A stretch of 64,000 nt of DNA from Planctomycetaceae bacterium (GCA_041398785.1 JAWKUA010000010.1:1-64000); one strand, 5' to 3'; positions 45,298 through 55,514 are shown, counted from the stretch's first letter. Notes: generated by a model not told the origin, from the letters alone. Numbers and translations: made by a program.

Positions 45298-46323
45298 TCA
45301 GTGACTCGCGCTGACGGCGCTGTCCGCTTCGTACGCCGAAACGATTTCGCGTACCAGCCGGTGACGCACGATATCCTGTCCGGTCATTTTCACAATGGCA
45401 ACCCCCTCGATTGACGAAAGTCGCCTGATTCCGTCATTCAGCCCGCTGGCGGCTCCCGGCGGAAGGTCGTTCTGAGTCGCGTCGCCGGTGACAACGATCC
45501 GTGAATTGATTCCCATCCTGGTCAGAAACATCTTCATCTGCGTAACTGTCGTATTTTGCCCCTCGTCCAGAATCATGAATGTATCGTTCAGTGTCCGGCC
45601 GCGCATGAAGGCCAGCGGAGCAATCTCGATCACGTCGTTGCTCATGTAACGACGCACCTGTTCAAATTCCAGCATGTCATTCATCGCGTCCAGCAGCGGG
45701 CGCAGGAATGGATTCACCTTCGCAATCATGTCACCGGGAAGGAAACCGAGTTTCTCTCCGGCTTCCACGGCCGGGCGAACAAGCACGATCTTGCGGACTT
45801 CCTCCTGCCGCAGAGCCTGCAGAGCCATGGCGACCGCCAGGTAGGTCTTGCCGCAGCCGGCAGGGCCGTCGCAGAACACCAGCGAATGGTCCTGCATAGC
45901 GGCCACATACTTCTGCTGTCCCTTTGTTTTCGGCTTGACCGTTCCGACCTTGTCGCGGCCACCGCGGCCATTGCGATTTTCTGATTTGTATGTCGGTGGT
46001 GCTGAATCGACCGCGTCGATCTCGCAGCCGTTGCCGTAAAGGGTTTCAGTTGCCAATGCTGCGGGCTCCACATTCAGGTTAAGAGTTTGTTGCACGTCGC
46101 TGGGACGCAGTTCGTCGTGGCGCAGAAGAATTGTCTGCCACTGCTGCAGAACTTCGCGGCAATGGTCGACCTGTGCTTCGTCACCCAGAATTCGAATCGC
46201 GTTGCCTCGCAGCACAACGCTGGCTCCGGTTGCTTCCCGCAATTGCCGCAGGTGCTGATCCCGCGGACCGAACAGACTGCGGGCCTCATCGGGATGCTGG
46301 AGTCGAATGTTGGCCTCTGCCAT
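45298..46323 (-). CDS. phoH: PhoH-like ATPase
   Basis: 341 residues from ATG 46323; a longer in-frame start exists at 46455 but the homology begins at MAEANIRLQHPDEARSLFG. The N-terminal part (LREATGASVVLRGNAIRIL) looks like a small KH-type RNA-binding fold, as in this PhoH subfamily. The Walker A loop is GPAGCGKTYL (near 152-160) and Walker B is FMILDEGQN; VLVRPAVEAGEKLGFLPGDM and VTGDATQNDLPPG are PhoH marks. It is the first gene of the block with the PgpH-like, YbeY and CorC proteins, and a link to RNA metabolism is suggested by that context. Confidence 0.92.
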   Translation of the reverse strand: MAEANIRLQHPDEARSLFGPRDQHLRQLREATGASVVLRGNAIRILGDEAQVDHCREVLQQWQTILLRHDELRPSDVQQTLNLNVEPAALATETLYGNGCEIDAVDSAPPTYKSENRNGRGGRDKVGTVKPKTKGQQKYVAAMQDHSLVFCDGPAGCGKTYLAVAMALQALRQEEVRKIVLVRPAVEAGEKLGFLPGDMIAKVNPFLRPLLDAMNDMLEFEQVRRYMSNDVIEIAPLAFMRGRTLNDTFMILDEGQNTTVTQMKMFLTRMGINSRIVVTGDATQNDLPPGAASGLNDGIRRLSSIEGVAIVKMTGQDIVRHRLVREIVSAYEADSAVSASH

Positions 46324-46880
46324 TCGGGTGAGGTTCGCCTTGAAAGCTGTCGGAAAGACGAGTCGCGTTCGCGGAGTTCTGCTCCAACGAATTCCGAGCG
46401 GTTCTTCCGGAAGCCGCGCGGGAACAAATCGCGTCCGTGTCAGCCGGTTACGCAAGCGTCAAATGTCACGACGGAATGTCACGATGGATGTGTCTGGTAA
46501 CGAGTGTCGTCGATCGCAGCGACCGGGCATCGATTGTCACGGCCATACGGTCGAAGGTCAAGAATTCGAGTTGTCTTCGGTTCGGACACCGCCTGCCACC
46601 GGCGGTTCAGATTTCGCGGGCAACCATGTTGCAAAACTCATGCACAAATATACGCGGCGAATGGAAAGACGCGCGGAATTCCTTCGGCACGACGTTCTCA
46701 ATTGCAAAAAACGTGAAATTCCGAATAGCCGCTTTTTTCCGTCCGACTACGTCCGGCCTCGTTTACGGCGCGCCGCTGTGTCGCAGGCGGCGGAATTGCG
46801 ATCGGGCGGTCAGACTGGTGACGTAGTCTTTTCTCCACACGACGAATTCCCTCCGGACGGCGAACTGCGGAAGAACTAAG
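46324..46880. other. Intergenic region between divergent genes
   Basis: 557 bases with promoters for the phoH block (minus) and the membrane protein gene (plus). Several short frames on both strands have no family features. A run ttgcaaaaaacgtgaaattcc near 46705 is AT-richer than its surroundings, but I cannot assign a promoter. Confidence 0.35.
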
Positions 46881-48500
46881 ATGTCGGCGACTCTGGAACA
46901 TCCTCCCCAAAACGAAACGCGGCAAATGCAGAATGAACTGCCCGAACCGCAGGCAGATACGCTGCCGGATGCATCAGTGCTGGAAGACAAGACTCCGGCA
47001 TGGTTGCGGACACCCGCCGTATCAGCGGTCTATGTGGTGATTCTGGGAACTCTGCTGCTGGTCTTCGCCAACCGGCCGCTGTGGCATACCGATCTCTGGG
47101 ATCACGTCAACTACGGCGAACGGATCCTGAGGGCCAGGTCACTGCCTTCCACGGAACCGCTGCTTCCACTGGCGTCCGGGATGCCAATGGTCAACACGGC
47201 CTGGTTGGCACAGTTGGGAATGGCCGTCCTGTTTGAACGACTGGGGATCGCCGGCATTCAATTCGCCTGCGGCCTGGTGATCGTCCTGTCGATCGGAACC
47301 GTCTCCTGGGCGGCGACGCGGCGCAGCGGATCGGTTGTGTTCGGACTGCTGGGAGCCGCCGTGTTTTTGTGGATGAACATGCAGCAGTTCCTTGCCGTGC
47401 GTCCGCAATTGACGGGATTGCTGCTGTATTGCATCCTGATCTCTGTACTGCTGAGCGGCGGCTTCCGTCGCAGAGCAGCGTGGATTCTGCTTCCGCTGAT
47501 GTTTGCCGTGTGGGCCAACTGCCACGGATCATTCGCTGTCGGTCTGCTGGTGATGGCCACGACAGGAGTCGGACATGCGATCAGCGTGCTGATGCGAACC
47601 CGGTCGATCACGGCCGCGCTTCGCAGCCGGCGATTTGTGCGACTGGTGCTGCTGACTCAGTTGTGCGCGGTTGCCGTGCTGCTCAATCCGTGGGGGCTGG
47701 ATCTGTATGACACGGTGTTGAAGATCGGTACGCATCCCAACATCCGCTCAATGTTCGAATGGGATCCCATGACTCTGCGCATGAAGCAGGGGCAGGCGGC
47801 GGCAGTGATGGTGTGTCTGCTGTTCCTTGCGGTGAAGCTCAGTCCCCGGCACGTGCGAGCCGATGAGGCGCTGCTGCTGCTGGTAACGGGCGGCATGGCA
47901 CTGTGGTCGTCGCGAATGGTGAACTGGTGGGCTCCGGTGATGGCGGTTTCGATCGCCGGTCACGGTGCCGCGGCCTGGCGATCGCTGCGACATCGCCCGC
48001 GACCGACGGAAGCCCGTGTTCGTACGGGACTATGGACTGTGGTCAACGCCGGTCTGTGCTGGGTGTTCTTTGCACTGACGACGCTGGGTGTCCAGGTCGT
48101 TCACGGGAAAGCTCCGGATCCGCATCGTGCACTGTCGCGGCAGACGCCGCTGAACGCGATTGAGTTTCTGAACGCGGCGGAAACGCTTCCTCCGGGAATC
48201 ACTTTCATGCCGGCGGAATGGGCGGGAGCCGTGATGCAGTTCGGCCCGCACCAGCTTCGTCCAATGGTCAACCTGCACGTGCATGTGATCCCTGAAGAAA
48301 TCTGGACGGACTACATCCGGCTGCTGGCAGGGCCATCGGACTGGAACGGTCTGCTGGACCGCTATGGAATCAATCTTGTCGTCGCGGAAAGAGGCCGGAA
48401 CGACCGCCTGATGCGACTGGCAACTGACAGCGGCGACTGGGAAACACTCTACCAGGACGCTCAGGCCGTGGTCCTGCAGCGAAAGCAGCTCATCCAATAG
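46881..48500 (+). CDS. Polytopic membrane protein, GT-C glycosyltransferase-like
   Basis: 539 residues from ATG 46881. An N-terminal polar stretch of about 45 residues leads into 10-11 hydrophobic helices (VYVVILGTLLLVFANRPLW, LTGLLLYCILISVLLSGGF, AAVMVCLLFLAVKL, and so on). The first loop contains LWHTDLWDHVNYGERIL, with acidic and His residues like the catalytic loop of GT-C glycosyltransferases that use lipid-linked sugars. A soluble C-terminal part of about 100 residues (FMPAEWAGAVMQFG, LLDRYGINLVVAERG) follows. The class is inferred from topology and the loop; no specific family is recognised. The downstream hypothetical gene starts 133 bases later on the same strand. Confidence 0.65.
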   Translation: MSATLEHPPQNETRQMQNELPEPQADTLPDASVLEDKTPAWLRTPAVSAVYVVILGTLLLVFANRPLWHTDLWDHVNYGERILRARSLPSTEPLLPLASGMPMVNTAWLAQLGMAVLFERLGIAGIQFACGLVIVLSIGTVSWAATRRSGSVVFGLLGAAVFLWMNMQQFLAVRPQLTGLLLYCILISVLLSGGFRRRAAWILLPLMFAVWANCHGSFAVGLLVMATTGVGHAISVLMRTRSITAALRSRRFVRLVLLTQLCAVAVLLNPWGLDLYDTVLKIGTHPNIRSMFEWDPMTLRMKQGQAAAVMVCLLFLAVKLSPRHVRADEALLLLVTGGMALWSSRMVNWWAPVMAVSIAGHGAAAWRSLRHRPRPTEARVRTGLWTVVNAGLCWVFFALTTLGVQVVHGKAPDPHRALSRQTPLNAIEFLNAAETLPPGITFMPAEWAGAVMQFGPHQLRPMVNLHVHVIPEEIWTDYIRLLAGPSDWNGLLDRYGINLVVAERGRNDRLMRLATDSGDWETLYQDAQAVVLQRKQLIQ

Positions 48501-48632
48501 CGTTGAGAGAACAGCAGGCTGACCGGTTTTTTTCAATGCGGCGTTGATTGCAGTCATACAGAAGAATCGCAGCGGGCCAGTTTCTTCCGCCGAAATCCGA
48601 TCATTCAAAATCACTCGATACAGCGAACGACC

Positions 48633-49916
48633 ATGTCTCGTCCCAATTCGATCACTGTCCGAACGGCACTTCTGGTGCAGGGAATCTTCAGCGTCGCGTT
48701 TTCCGCGGCGTGGCTGCTTCTGCCGGACCATCGTCGTCAGGTGCTGCTGGCGGATCTTCAGCAAAAGCGAGCGACTGCCGACGTCGAACTCGTCAACGTC
48801 GAACCTGTCCGAGCGATGCCGCTGTATGACGACGCAACGGTTGTCTCCGACGACGAACTGGCTGCCGTTCTGCAGAAGATTCTGCCTCGGTTCGACAGAA
48901 ACAAGCTGCGGCCAAATTTTGTGGAACACGCGCTGCGAGTCTGGGGGGACCGGATTGAATTCAGCGATCCGGCTCTGATCAGCGGTCCGCAGATGCGAGA
49001 CTATCTGCTGGACAGCGGACAATACGTGGCCTCCTGGGGCGCCGATTCCCAGCCGATTCTGGAAACGACCGATGACGGCGTCTTCGTGCGGTGGGGCGTC
49101 GATTCCAGCACGTCGGTGCATCACGACCACATGCTGGCATCGCTGGCTGAAGCCGGTGTCAGCCTGGAGACACCCGTTTTCACGGCAGGCCGGCGGCTGA
49201 CAATGAAGAATGTGCTGTCCGAAGCGCTGCGGGACTTTCGTCTGGATGAACGGGAAACTGAATGGTCGGCGATGGCCTTCGGTTCGTACCTGATTCCTCA
49301 GCACACGGCGACCTGGCATAACGGTCAGGGCCGGGAGATTTCCTTCGACCTGATCGCCCGGCGTCTGATGAGAAACCACAAGCGTCACGGAGTCTGCCAG
49401 GGCACTCACCGCGTGTTTTCGCTGATGATGCTGCTGCGGCTGGACAAGGAGTTCGGCGACGAGATCCTGTCCGACGAAGTCGAAACCGAAACGATGGCAT
49501 TTCTGACCGACGTTCGCGATCTGATCATCGCGGCGCAGTACCCCAACGGTTCCTGGCCACCAAACTGGATGGACGGCGACGAGGCCATGAGCAACGAAGA
49601 TCCGGAGGAAAAGATCTATCGCCGGGTTATTGCCACCGGACACCACCTGGAATGGCTGGCGATCGCTCCGCGGGAGCTTCACCCGCCGCACGACCGCATC
49701 GTCGCCGCCGCCGACTGGATCATCGCCAACATGCAGCAGACGCCGCAGTCCGAGATCGCCGGCAACTTCACCTACTACTCTCACGTCGGCAACGCTTTGG
49801 CACTGTGGCGAAAGACGTCGGCTCCGGAGTTCTGGGAGCTCTGGCGGGCGGGGCACCCGGAAGCGGAAGATGCTGCCGCAAGCGCGGTGGAAGCACCAGC
49901 CGCCACGGATCATTGA
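48633..49916 (+). CDS. Exported or anchored hypothetical protein, alpha-helical
   Basis: 427 residues from ATG 48633. One N-terminal hydrophobic segment (ALLVQGIFSVAFSAAWLLL) suggests a signal anchor. The rest has repeated helical stretches with Gly, Trp and His, e.g. GVCQGTHRVFSLMMLLR, IIAAQYPNGSWPPNW, RRVIATGHHLEWLAI and HDRIVAAADWIIANM. The pattern (paired helices, then YPNGSWP-like turns and HHLEWL) resembles alpha/alpha-toroid proteins, such as squalene-cyclase or glucan-acting folds, but no catalytic motif is clear. The family is not recognised. Its partner is likely the GT-C-like protein upstream. Confidence 0.65.
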   Translation: MSRPNSITVRTALLVQGIFSVAFSAAWLLLPDHRRQVLLADLQQKRATADVELVNVEPVRAMPLYDDATVVSDDELAAVLQKILPRFDRNKLRPNFVEHALRVWGDRIEFSDPALISGPQMRDYLLDSGQYVASWGADSQPILETTDDGVFVRWGVDSSTSVHHDHMLASLAEAGVSLETPVFTAGRRLTMKNVLSEALRDFRLDERETEWSAMAFGSYLIPQHTATWHNGQGREISFDLIARRLMRNHKRHGVCQGTHRVFSLMMLLRLDKEFGDEILSDEVETETMAFLTDVRDLIIAAQYPNGSWPPNWMDGDEAMSNEDPEEKIYRRVIATGHHLEWLAIAPRELHPPHDRIVAAADWIIANMQQTPQSEIAGNFTYYSHVGNALALWRKTSAPEFWELWRAGHPEAEDAAASAVEAPAATDH

Positions 49917-50198
49917 CGCTCCGAATCATCCCACACGGAAGCCGAAAAATCCGTACTATCAATAGGTTGATCGGTGTTCCGAAGCGAATCCGCAAGCAGG
50001 GAAGTTTGATTCCCTCGCAAAGCCGATTTGGCCGATGGATGACACTATCTTCCCCGCCCGGAATCGCCGCTGGCGTCCCGATCGTGCGGGTCGCGTTGAA
50101 TCCACGGTTCGGATCGATCGTATTCCTTTTTCCAGACATCTCCTGAGAATTGCAGCGGCGCTCGGATAACGCCGACTGAGGACAGGGAGGAGCCTTCC

Positions 50199-50390
50199 AT
50201 GTTAGTACTTTCGCGTCAGCGCGATGAAACCATTGTCATCGGAGATTCGATCCGAATCACGATCGTCGAAGTCCGCGGCGACAAGGTGCGCATCGGCATC
50301 GACGCTCCCCGCGACGTGACCGTTCATCGTCAGGAAGTTTACGACGCCATCAAACGAGAACTGGAGAATCCGAAACCGGAGTCTCACTAA
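50199..50390 (+). CDS. csrA: Carbon storage regulator CsrA
   Basis: 63 residues, ATG 50199 with a very strong Shine-Dalgarno (gggaggag). All of CsrA is visible: MLVLSRQRDETIVIGDSIRI, VRGDKVRIGIDAPRDVTVHR and QEVYDAI. CsrA is a dimeric RNA-binding protein that controls translation by binding GGA motifs near ribosome sites. The gggaggag in front of its own start is such a GGA-type site, so autoregulation is plausible (inference). The gene is monocistronic with a strong terminator at 50431-50457. Confidence 0.96.
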   Translation: MLVLSRQRDETIVIGDSIRITIVEVRGDKVRIGIDAPRDVTVHRQEVYDAIKRELENPKPESH

Positions 50391-50430
50391 CTTCAAGTGT
50401 TCTCGCTCTACATAGATTCCCAATACGATT

Positions 50431-50465
50431 CAGGCCGGCTGGCATTCAGCCGGCCTGATTTCGTT
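50431..50465 (+). terminator. Rho-independent terminator after csrA
   Basis: caggccggctg (50431-50441) pairs perfectly with cagccggcctg (50447-50457) around gcatt. It is followed by atttcgttt. The stem begins 41 bases after the stop. Confidence 0.92.
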
Positions 50466-50656
50466 TGCGCCTCCCGTCGGGAAAAATTCTGCGGCCCGGC
50501 CGGCCGCCGCGTCGGTCGCAATGGTGAACAGCGAGCGTCCGGCCGCTGGTCCGCCGGATGCCGTGAACGCTACACGATGGAAGTGCGTTGAAATCCCGTC
50601 TGACATGTCGACGGCAACTGTCTTCTGCGTTATCGTTTGCCGGAGGAAGGACTGCC

Positions 50657-52075
50657 ATGCTGAGTATTTCTGACGGCTCAGTTCGCATGTGCGACGGTCT
50701 TCGACGCCGCGAAGCGATTCGCGTCGGCGGCCTGTCGGCGCTGGGACTCTCACTGCCGCAACTACTGTCCGAACGGACGGCTGGCGCCGTTGACCAGCCG
50801 AACACAGGAACGTCGCATCTGCCGAGCTTTGGCAAGGCGAAGTCGGTGATTTTGTTCTGGCTGCTGGGCGGACCGCCGCAGCATGAGTCCTGGGATCCGA
50901 AACCGGACGCTCCTGAAAACATCCGCGGCGAATTTGGCGCGATTGATTCGATTGTGCCCGGAATTCGCGTGGGTGAACTGATGCCGCTGACGTCCCGCCA
51001 CACGGACAAGCTGGCGGTGCTGCGAGCGGTCGTGACGAAGGACCAGGCCCATTCGTCCAGCGGATATCAGATGCTGACCGGTGTGCCGCATGAACCGCTG
51101 AGCAGCGAAAACGTCACCGCCAAAGCTCCCAATCTGTGGCCGTCGTGGGGAGCGATCGTTCGCGCGCTGCGACCGGACCGCAATGGCCTGCCGTCCGCCA
51201 TCACGCTGCCGCGTCACATTGCCAATGACGGAGAAATCGTCTGGCCGGGGCAGGACGCCGGATTTCTGGGCCGGAAGTTCGACCCCTGGCTGCTGAACTG
51301 TGATCCGTCGGAAGCGGACTTTCGCATCCCGGAAATCTCGCTGGCTCCGGGCATCGACGATACGCGGCTGAACGTACGCCGCGACCTGCTGCGTGAACTT
51401 GACCACCGGCAGCAGCACCTGGAAACGTCGCTTCGCATTCGCCGCTATACTCAGCAGACGCAGCAGGCGTTCACACTGGTCACCGGAAAGGGTGCTCGAG
51501 ACGCGTTCAGCGTTTCCGCCGAATCGGAACACGTCCGCGATCGGTACGGACGAAATCGCTTCGGCCAGTCGGTGCTGATGTCTCGCCGGCTGGTGGAAGC
51601 GGGAGCATCGCTGGTGCAGGTCAACTGGACTCGCGTCGCCGGAGCCGACAACAACGGCACCTGGGACACTCACAAGAACCACTGTGCCAGCCTGAAGAAT
51701 CCGCTGATGCCGATGATGGATCAGACGTTTTCCGCGTTACTGGAAGATCTCGACCAGCGCGGAATGCTGGACGAAACACTGGTCGCGTGGCTGGGAGAAT
51801 TCGGGCACACTCCGAAAATCAACGGCAACGCGGGTCGCGACCACTGGGGCAACTGTTTCTCACTGGCACTGGCCGGCGGCGGCATCAAAGGCGGCGTTGT
51901 CCATGGAGAATCGGACGCTCACGCCGCCTACCCGGTTTCCGGAATCGTGACACCGCGCGACATCGCAGCAACGATCTTCCACTGTCTCGGATATGTTCCG
52001 GAAACGCAGATTCACGACCAGTTCGCCCGCCCGATTCAGATCAGCCGGGGCGAAGTCATCGAAGCCGTGCTGTAA
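50657..52075 (+). CDS. DUF1501 protein (planctomycete-type sulfatase-fold family)
   Basis: 472 residues from ATG 50657; a strong ggaggaagg before it decides against the upstream in-frame start at 50588. DUF1501 marks are RRREAIRVGGLSALGLSLPQ (Tat-like signal), KSVILFWLLGGPPQHESWDPK, VLRAVVTKDQAHSSSGYQML, TLVAWLGEFGHTPKINGNAG and RDHWGNCFSLALAGGG with GGVVHGESDA. The fold is alkaline-phosphatase-like and the metal-type residues are in place, but the substrate is unknown. Such genes abound in planctomycetes and are usually paired with a DUF1549/DUF1553 cytochrome protein; here the partner-like cytochrome/WD40 gene lies convergently downstream instead of upstream. Confidence 0.88.
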   Translation: MLSISDGSVRMCDGLRRREAIRVGGLSALGLSLPQLLSERTAGAVDQPNTGTSHLPSFGKAKSVILFWLLGGPPQHESWDPKPDAPENIRGEFGAIDSIVPGIRVGELMPLTSRHTDKLAVLRAVVTKDQAHSSSGYQMLTGVPHEPLSSENVTAKAPNLWPSWGAIVRALRPDRNGLPSAITLPRHIANDGEIVWPGQDAGFLGRKFDPWLLNCDPSEADFRIPEISLAPGIDDTRLNVRRDLLRELDHRQQHLETSLRIRRYTQQTQQAFTLVTGKGARDAFSVSAESEHVRDRYGRNRFGQSVLMSRRLVEAGASLVQVNWTRVAGADNNGTWDTHKNHCASLKNPLMPMMDQTFSALLEDLDQRGMLDETLVAWLGEFGHTPKINGNAGRDHWGNCFSLALAGGGIKGGVVHGESDAHAAYPVSGIVTPRDIAATIFHCLGYVPETQIHDQFARPIQISRGEVIEAVL

Positions 52076-52144
52076 TGACCATCAGCGTCAGTGTGCTGAG
52101 GCGAAGTGAATCGGAAGGATTTGTGTCGCGACCCGTGAAGTCCC

Positions 52145-54928
52145 TCACGGCCGGACCTCCAGCACCACCGGAAGCGACGTGATGTTGTCGACGTTCGATT
52201 TCAGGAAGAACGTTCGCGACGTCCCGGGGACCCAGTCCGCGGCGGTGATGAAGAACTCGCGGTCAGTCTGACCTTCCAGCACCATAAGTCCGTTCAGTCC
52301 GATGTTGTCGACGAAGGTACCGTGCGGCAGGTTACGTCCGGAATCTTCGTTTCCAAACGTAACGATGCCGTCGTGAGCATTCCGCTGCACGATCAGCCTG
52401 GCCGGAATTGTCTCGCCCGGATGAATCACCAGCCTGGCAGCCTGATCCGGCTGACCGTTCGGATCGGCCTCCGCTGCGACAATTCGGACTCGGATCTTCG
52501 GGTCCTTCAGCAGCTTCAGTTCCTCCAGGCCGGTCAGCGGATGTGTTACCTGCCGGCCGTTGATGGTCGCGGTCGCGGTAATCGTGATCGCGGCAAGTTG
52601 TTCGGTGGTCGGTTCTGCGGCGGCTTCTGTCGCATAAACGATCATCAGAGCCTGACGCTGTTCGGCCTGTATGGTGGTCGGACCTGACGATTCAAATCCT
52701 TCGGGCAGATTGTCGACGCTGATGGTAATCGGCCCTTCGAAGCCGTCGATTCGGCGGGCGGTAAACGACATTTCCTGGCCCGTTCCGGCAGCGACGGAAA
52801 TCTTGCCCCCGCCGACGCTGACTTCAAAGTCCGGCGACGGGTGCCGGATTGTGAGTTCGTACGCGTAGTCGGGCCCCGAAAAACCTCGCGCGTCGGTCAG
52901 CCGCACCAGGTAATCGCCGGCGTCCGGAGCCGTAAAGAACAGCCGGGAATCATGCCCCCATTCGCGCTGCGGGTCGTCATCGTTTTCGAAGTAAACCGGA
53001 AACACGGGCAGGCCGTTGTCAATCAGCGGTTCGTCGGGATCCTTTGGCACCACGATGAAGCACGGTGCCTGCAGAGCGTGCGCCGTCGGCGTTGTGCCGA
53101 AATACGTGTACCGATTTCCGGCACCCGGATAGACCTTGAACCCGGAATCCGGACCTCTTGGGTACAGCCACAAACGCACGACTTCGCCATCGGCATAGAG
53201 GTATTCGTTGAGTTCCATTTCCTGCCAGTTGAACACCCGGAAATCGTCGCTGGTGTCAGAATCCTTGCCTCGGAACGTGAAGTAGGAATCTCGCACGGCC
53301 TGCAACCGCGTCTGCAGAACGCGACGTCCGTCGGCGTGCAGCACTTCAATCGCGGAATCCAGCGGTGACTTGTTTCGTTCCGCCTTCACTTCAATCAGCA
53401 GCGTCTCTCCTCGCTCGGCGTGAAATCGAAAGTCGTCCGTGTCAACCGCTGCGGCGGGAGCAGCGCCGTCCTGCGCAGCAATCGTTCCCGTCACTGTGAC
53501 GGGAATGGAAACGACCTGGGCCTGGTCGGCGCGGTTCGGTTCAGACTCGGCTATTCTCGACGGTGCTGCGTCCGGCGACGTTGATGGCGACCTCGCTGCC
53601 GGTGCGTCGGCTGTCGCTGGAACGGCAGAATCCGCCGCTTCCGCCGGAAGTGAAAAGCTTCCCGTCGTTCCGTCAATGCGCGTGACGAAAAGTTCCAAGT
53701 TGCTGACAAAACAGGCGGACGTCACGACGCTGCTTTGAACCGGCAGCGCCTGCAGATGAGTCAGCGGCGATGTGGTCCAGACGCGAAGCGTGCCGTCCTC
53801 GGCAGCGCTGGCCAGCCGTGATCCGTCGACAGAGATCGCCAGCGTCGTAATCGCCTGCTCGTGAGCAAATCGTGCCGTCAGCAGCGGGTTGATTTGCGGC
53901 TTCTGAAGCGAAATCAGTTGCCACACGCGAATCCGATTGTCTGCTCCGGCAGCATAGATCTGCCGGCCGTCAGGACTGACCAGCACGGCGTATTGCTCCG
54001 CCTGGGGCTGGCTGAGCGTATCCAGTCGTTCGCCATCTGACGTTCGCCAGACCTTGACAGTTCCGTCCGCGCTGGCGCTGCACAGCACGGTTCCTGTCGG
54101 ATCGAACGCCAGATCAAAGACGCTGCCGTTGTGACCTTCCAGTGTTCGCAGCAGAACTCCGGTTTCGACGCTGTGCAGCAGGATCTTTCGATCATAGCCG
54201 GCGGTGGCGATCACGCTGTCGTCGTGATTCAGGACTGCGCTATAAACCGAGTCGGAGTGGCCGCCAAACTGCTTCAGAATGCTGCCGTCGTACTGGTTCA
54301 GGATCAACGCAATGCCTCCGACACCCGGAATCCCGCACGCCGCAGCCAGCCACGGATGAGTGTGTGCCGACGACAACTGAGCGACCGATCCGGACTTCGG
54401 ATCCACCTGCCAGATCGATTCGCCGCTGTCATGATGAAGCAGCGATATCGTCCGCACTCCCGAGACCGCCATGGCGTTGCGCTCCGGCAGAAACAGACTG
54501 GACAGCAGTCGTTCGGCGGTCGAATGCCGCGGTTCAACATCCGGCACGGCCGGCCGAGCCAGTGATTCCGGACCCAGCGTGGCTCCTGACAGCACCCACT
54601 TTTCCAGGGCCGCACGTTCGTCGGCGGAGGGCTGTTCTTCACCTTCCGGAGGCATCGCGATGTCGGCGTCCGTCGCCAGAACCTTGAACAGCCGACTGTT
54701 CTTCAGGTCGTCACGGTTCAGGATCGGGCCATCATCACTCCCCGCAAGGATGCTGTCTGTCGAAACCAGCGAGATGCCCGCTTCACCGTCGTTCGCTCCG
54801 TGACAGCCAAGGCAATACTTCGTCAGCAGTGCGCGGACGTCGTGCTGTCCTGCGCCGGCACAGGTTCCGGTGCAGAGCAGACACCAGGGCAACACAATTC
54901 GGCAAACGGAAATCGGACATACGCGCAT
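52145..54928 (-). CDS. Secreted protein with cytochrome-c (PSCyt1) domain, WD40 repeats and pre-peptidase-type region
   Basis: 927 residues from ATG 54928, the start of a signal peptide (VCPISVCRIVLPWCLLCTG). C39 L G C42 H43 is the haem motif CxxCH within the planctomycete cytochrome domain (DVRALLTKYCLGCHG); AMPPEGEEQPS is its axial-Met region. Four to six WD40 units follow from about residue 210 to 430 (VIATAGYDRKILLHSVETG, LCSASADGTVKVWRTSDG). Then come a Ser/Ala-rich linker and a C-terminal part with beta-sandwich stretches, including DARGFSGPDYAYELTIRHPS. It is probably anchored to or located in the periplasm. The electron partner and substrate are unknown. It is convergent with the DUF1501 gene, with 69 bases between stops. 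Confidence 0.88.
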   Translation of the reverse strand: MRVCPISVCRIVLPWCLLCTGTCAGAGQHDVRALLTKYCLGCHGANDGEAGISLVSTDSILAGSDDGPILNRDDLKNSRLFKVLATDADIAMPPEGEEQPSADERAALEKWVLSGATLGPESLARPAVPDVEPRHSTAERLLSSLFLPERNAMAVSGVRTISLLHHDSGESIWQVDPKSGSVAQLSSAHTHPWLAAACGIPGVGGIALILNQYDGSILKQFGGHSDSVYSAVLNHDDSVIATAGYDRKILLHSVETGVLLRTLEGHNGSVFDLAFDPTGTVLCSASADGTVKVWRTSDGERLDTLSQPQAEQYAVLVSPDGRQIYAAGADNRIRVWQLISLQKPQINPLLTARFAHEQAITTLAISVDGSRLASAAEDGTLRVWTTSPLTHLQALPVQSSVVTSACFVSNLELFVTRIDGTTGSFSLPAEAADSAVPATADAPAARSPSTSPDAAPSRIAESEPNRADQAQVVSIPVTVTGTIAAQDGAAPAAAVDTDDFRFHAERGETLLIEVKAERNKSPLDSAIEVLHADGRRVLQTRLQAVRDSYFTFRGKDSDTSDDFRVFNWQEMELNEYLYADGEVVRLWLYPRGPDSGFKVYPGAGNRYTYFGTTPTAHALQAPCFIVVPKDPDEPLIDNGLPVFPVYFENDDDPQREWGHDSRLFFTAPDAGDYLVRLTDARGFSGPDYAYELTIRHPSPDFEVSVGGGKISVAAGTGQEMSFTARRIDGFEGPITISVDNLPEGFESSGPTTIQAEQRQALMIVYATEAAAEPTTEQLAAITITATATINGRQVTHPLTGLEELKLLKDPKIRVRIVAAEADPNGQPDQAARLVIHPGETIPARLIVQRNAHDGIVTFGNEDSGRNLPHGTFVDNIGLNGLMVLEGQTDREFFITAADWVPGTSRTFFLKSNVDNITSLPVVLEVRP

Positions 54929-55514
54929 GATTGATCTCACGAAATGGATTTTTGTGTCGCCTGGACGTGTATCAGATTTTCGGTTCACGCTGGCCGCTGC
55001 GGTGACGCCCCACCGCGTGACGATGCCTGTCAGATTGCCTGAATGCGGATTCAGCGAATTCGCCACTGCTGATCCCCGCGTCGGGCGACAAGCGGATTCC
55101 TGCACGGACGAATCTGCTCGACAAGCTGTTCGCGCTGCGGTGGTCGTCTGTTCTGACGTTATTGCAACACGCCGAGTATCGCAAATTCACGAAATCAGCT
55201 CCAGGCTCCCGCGGCAGTCGGCGTTCCGCAGTGTCCGCGTCTGTAAAGCTGGCAGCTTCTCCTGTCGGTCTGCCACGCGACGTTGCACTCGTCCTGAAGT
55301 CCGCAGCAAACGCCGAAAATCCCGCAGCAACAGGTTCGTTGACGCAGCGTAAGACGCCGAATTCTCAGTGATAAAAAGGTCAATTGACGCAATTTTGGAA
55401 GCCAATCATAATCTGGTTGCCTGCACAGGATGTCCGAAAAAAGTTGCCGTGCGCATTCGATCCGATGGTCGGAAAGGAGTCCCGGGCGGCTCAACTTGCC
55501 TGCGGTGTCAGTTC
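54929..55514. other. Intergenic region upstream of the lipid-A-type operon
   Basis: 586 bases between divergent genes. It holds the sigma-70-type promoter at 55384-55412. Short frames here are not convincing. Confidence 0.4.
55384..55412 (+). promoter_or_regulatory. Sigma-70-type promoter of the ArnC/LAB_N/ArnT-like operon
   Basis: TTGACG (55384-55389), a 17-base spacer and CATAAT (55407-55412) match the housekeeping pattern well. The predicted start is near 55419, about 95 bases before the first gene. Confidence 0.6.

Noticed and set aside
48030..49913. 627-codon minus-strand frame
   Set aside because: Antisense to two plus-strand genes with coherent proteins; composition of a shadow frame.
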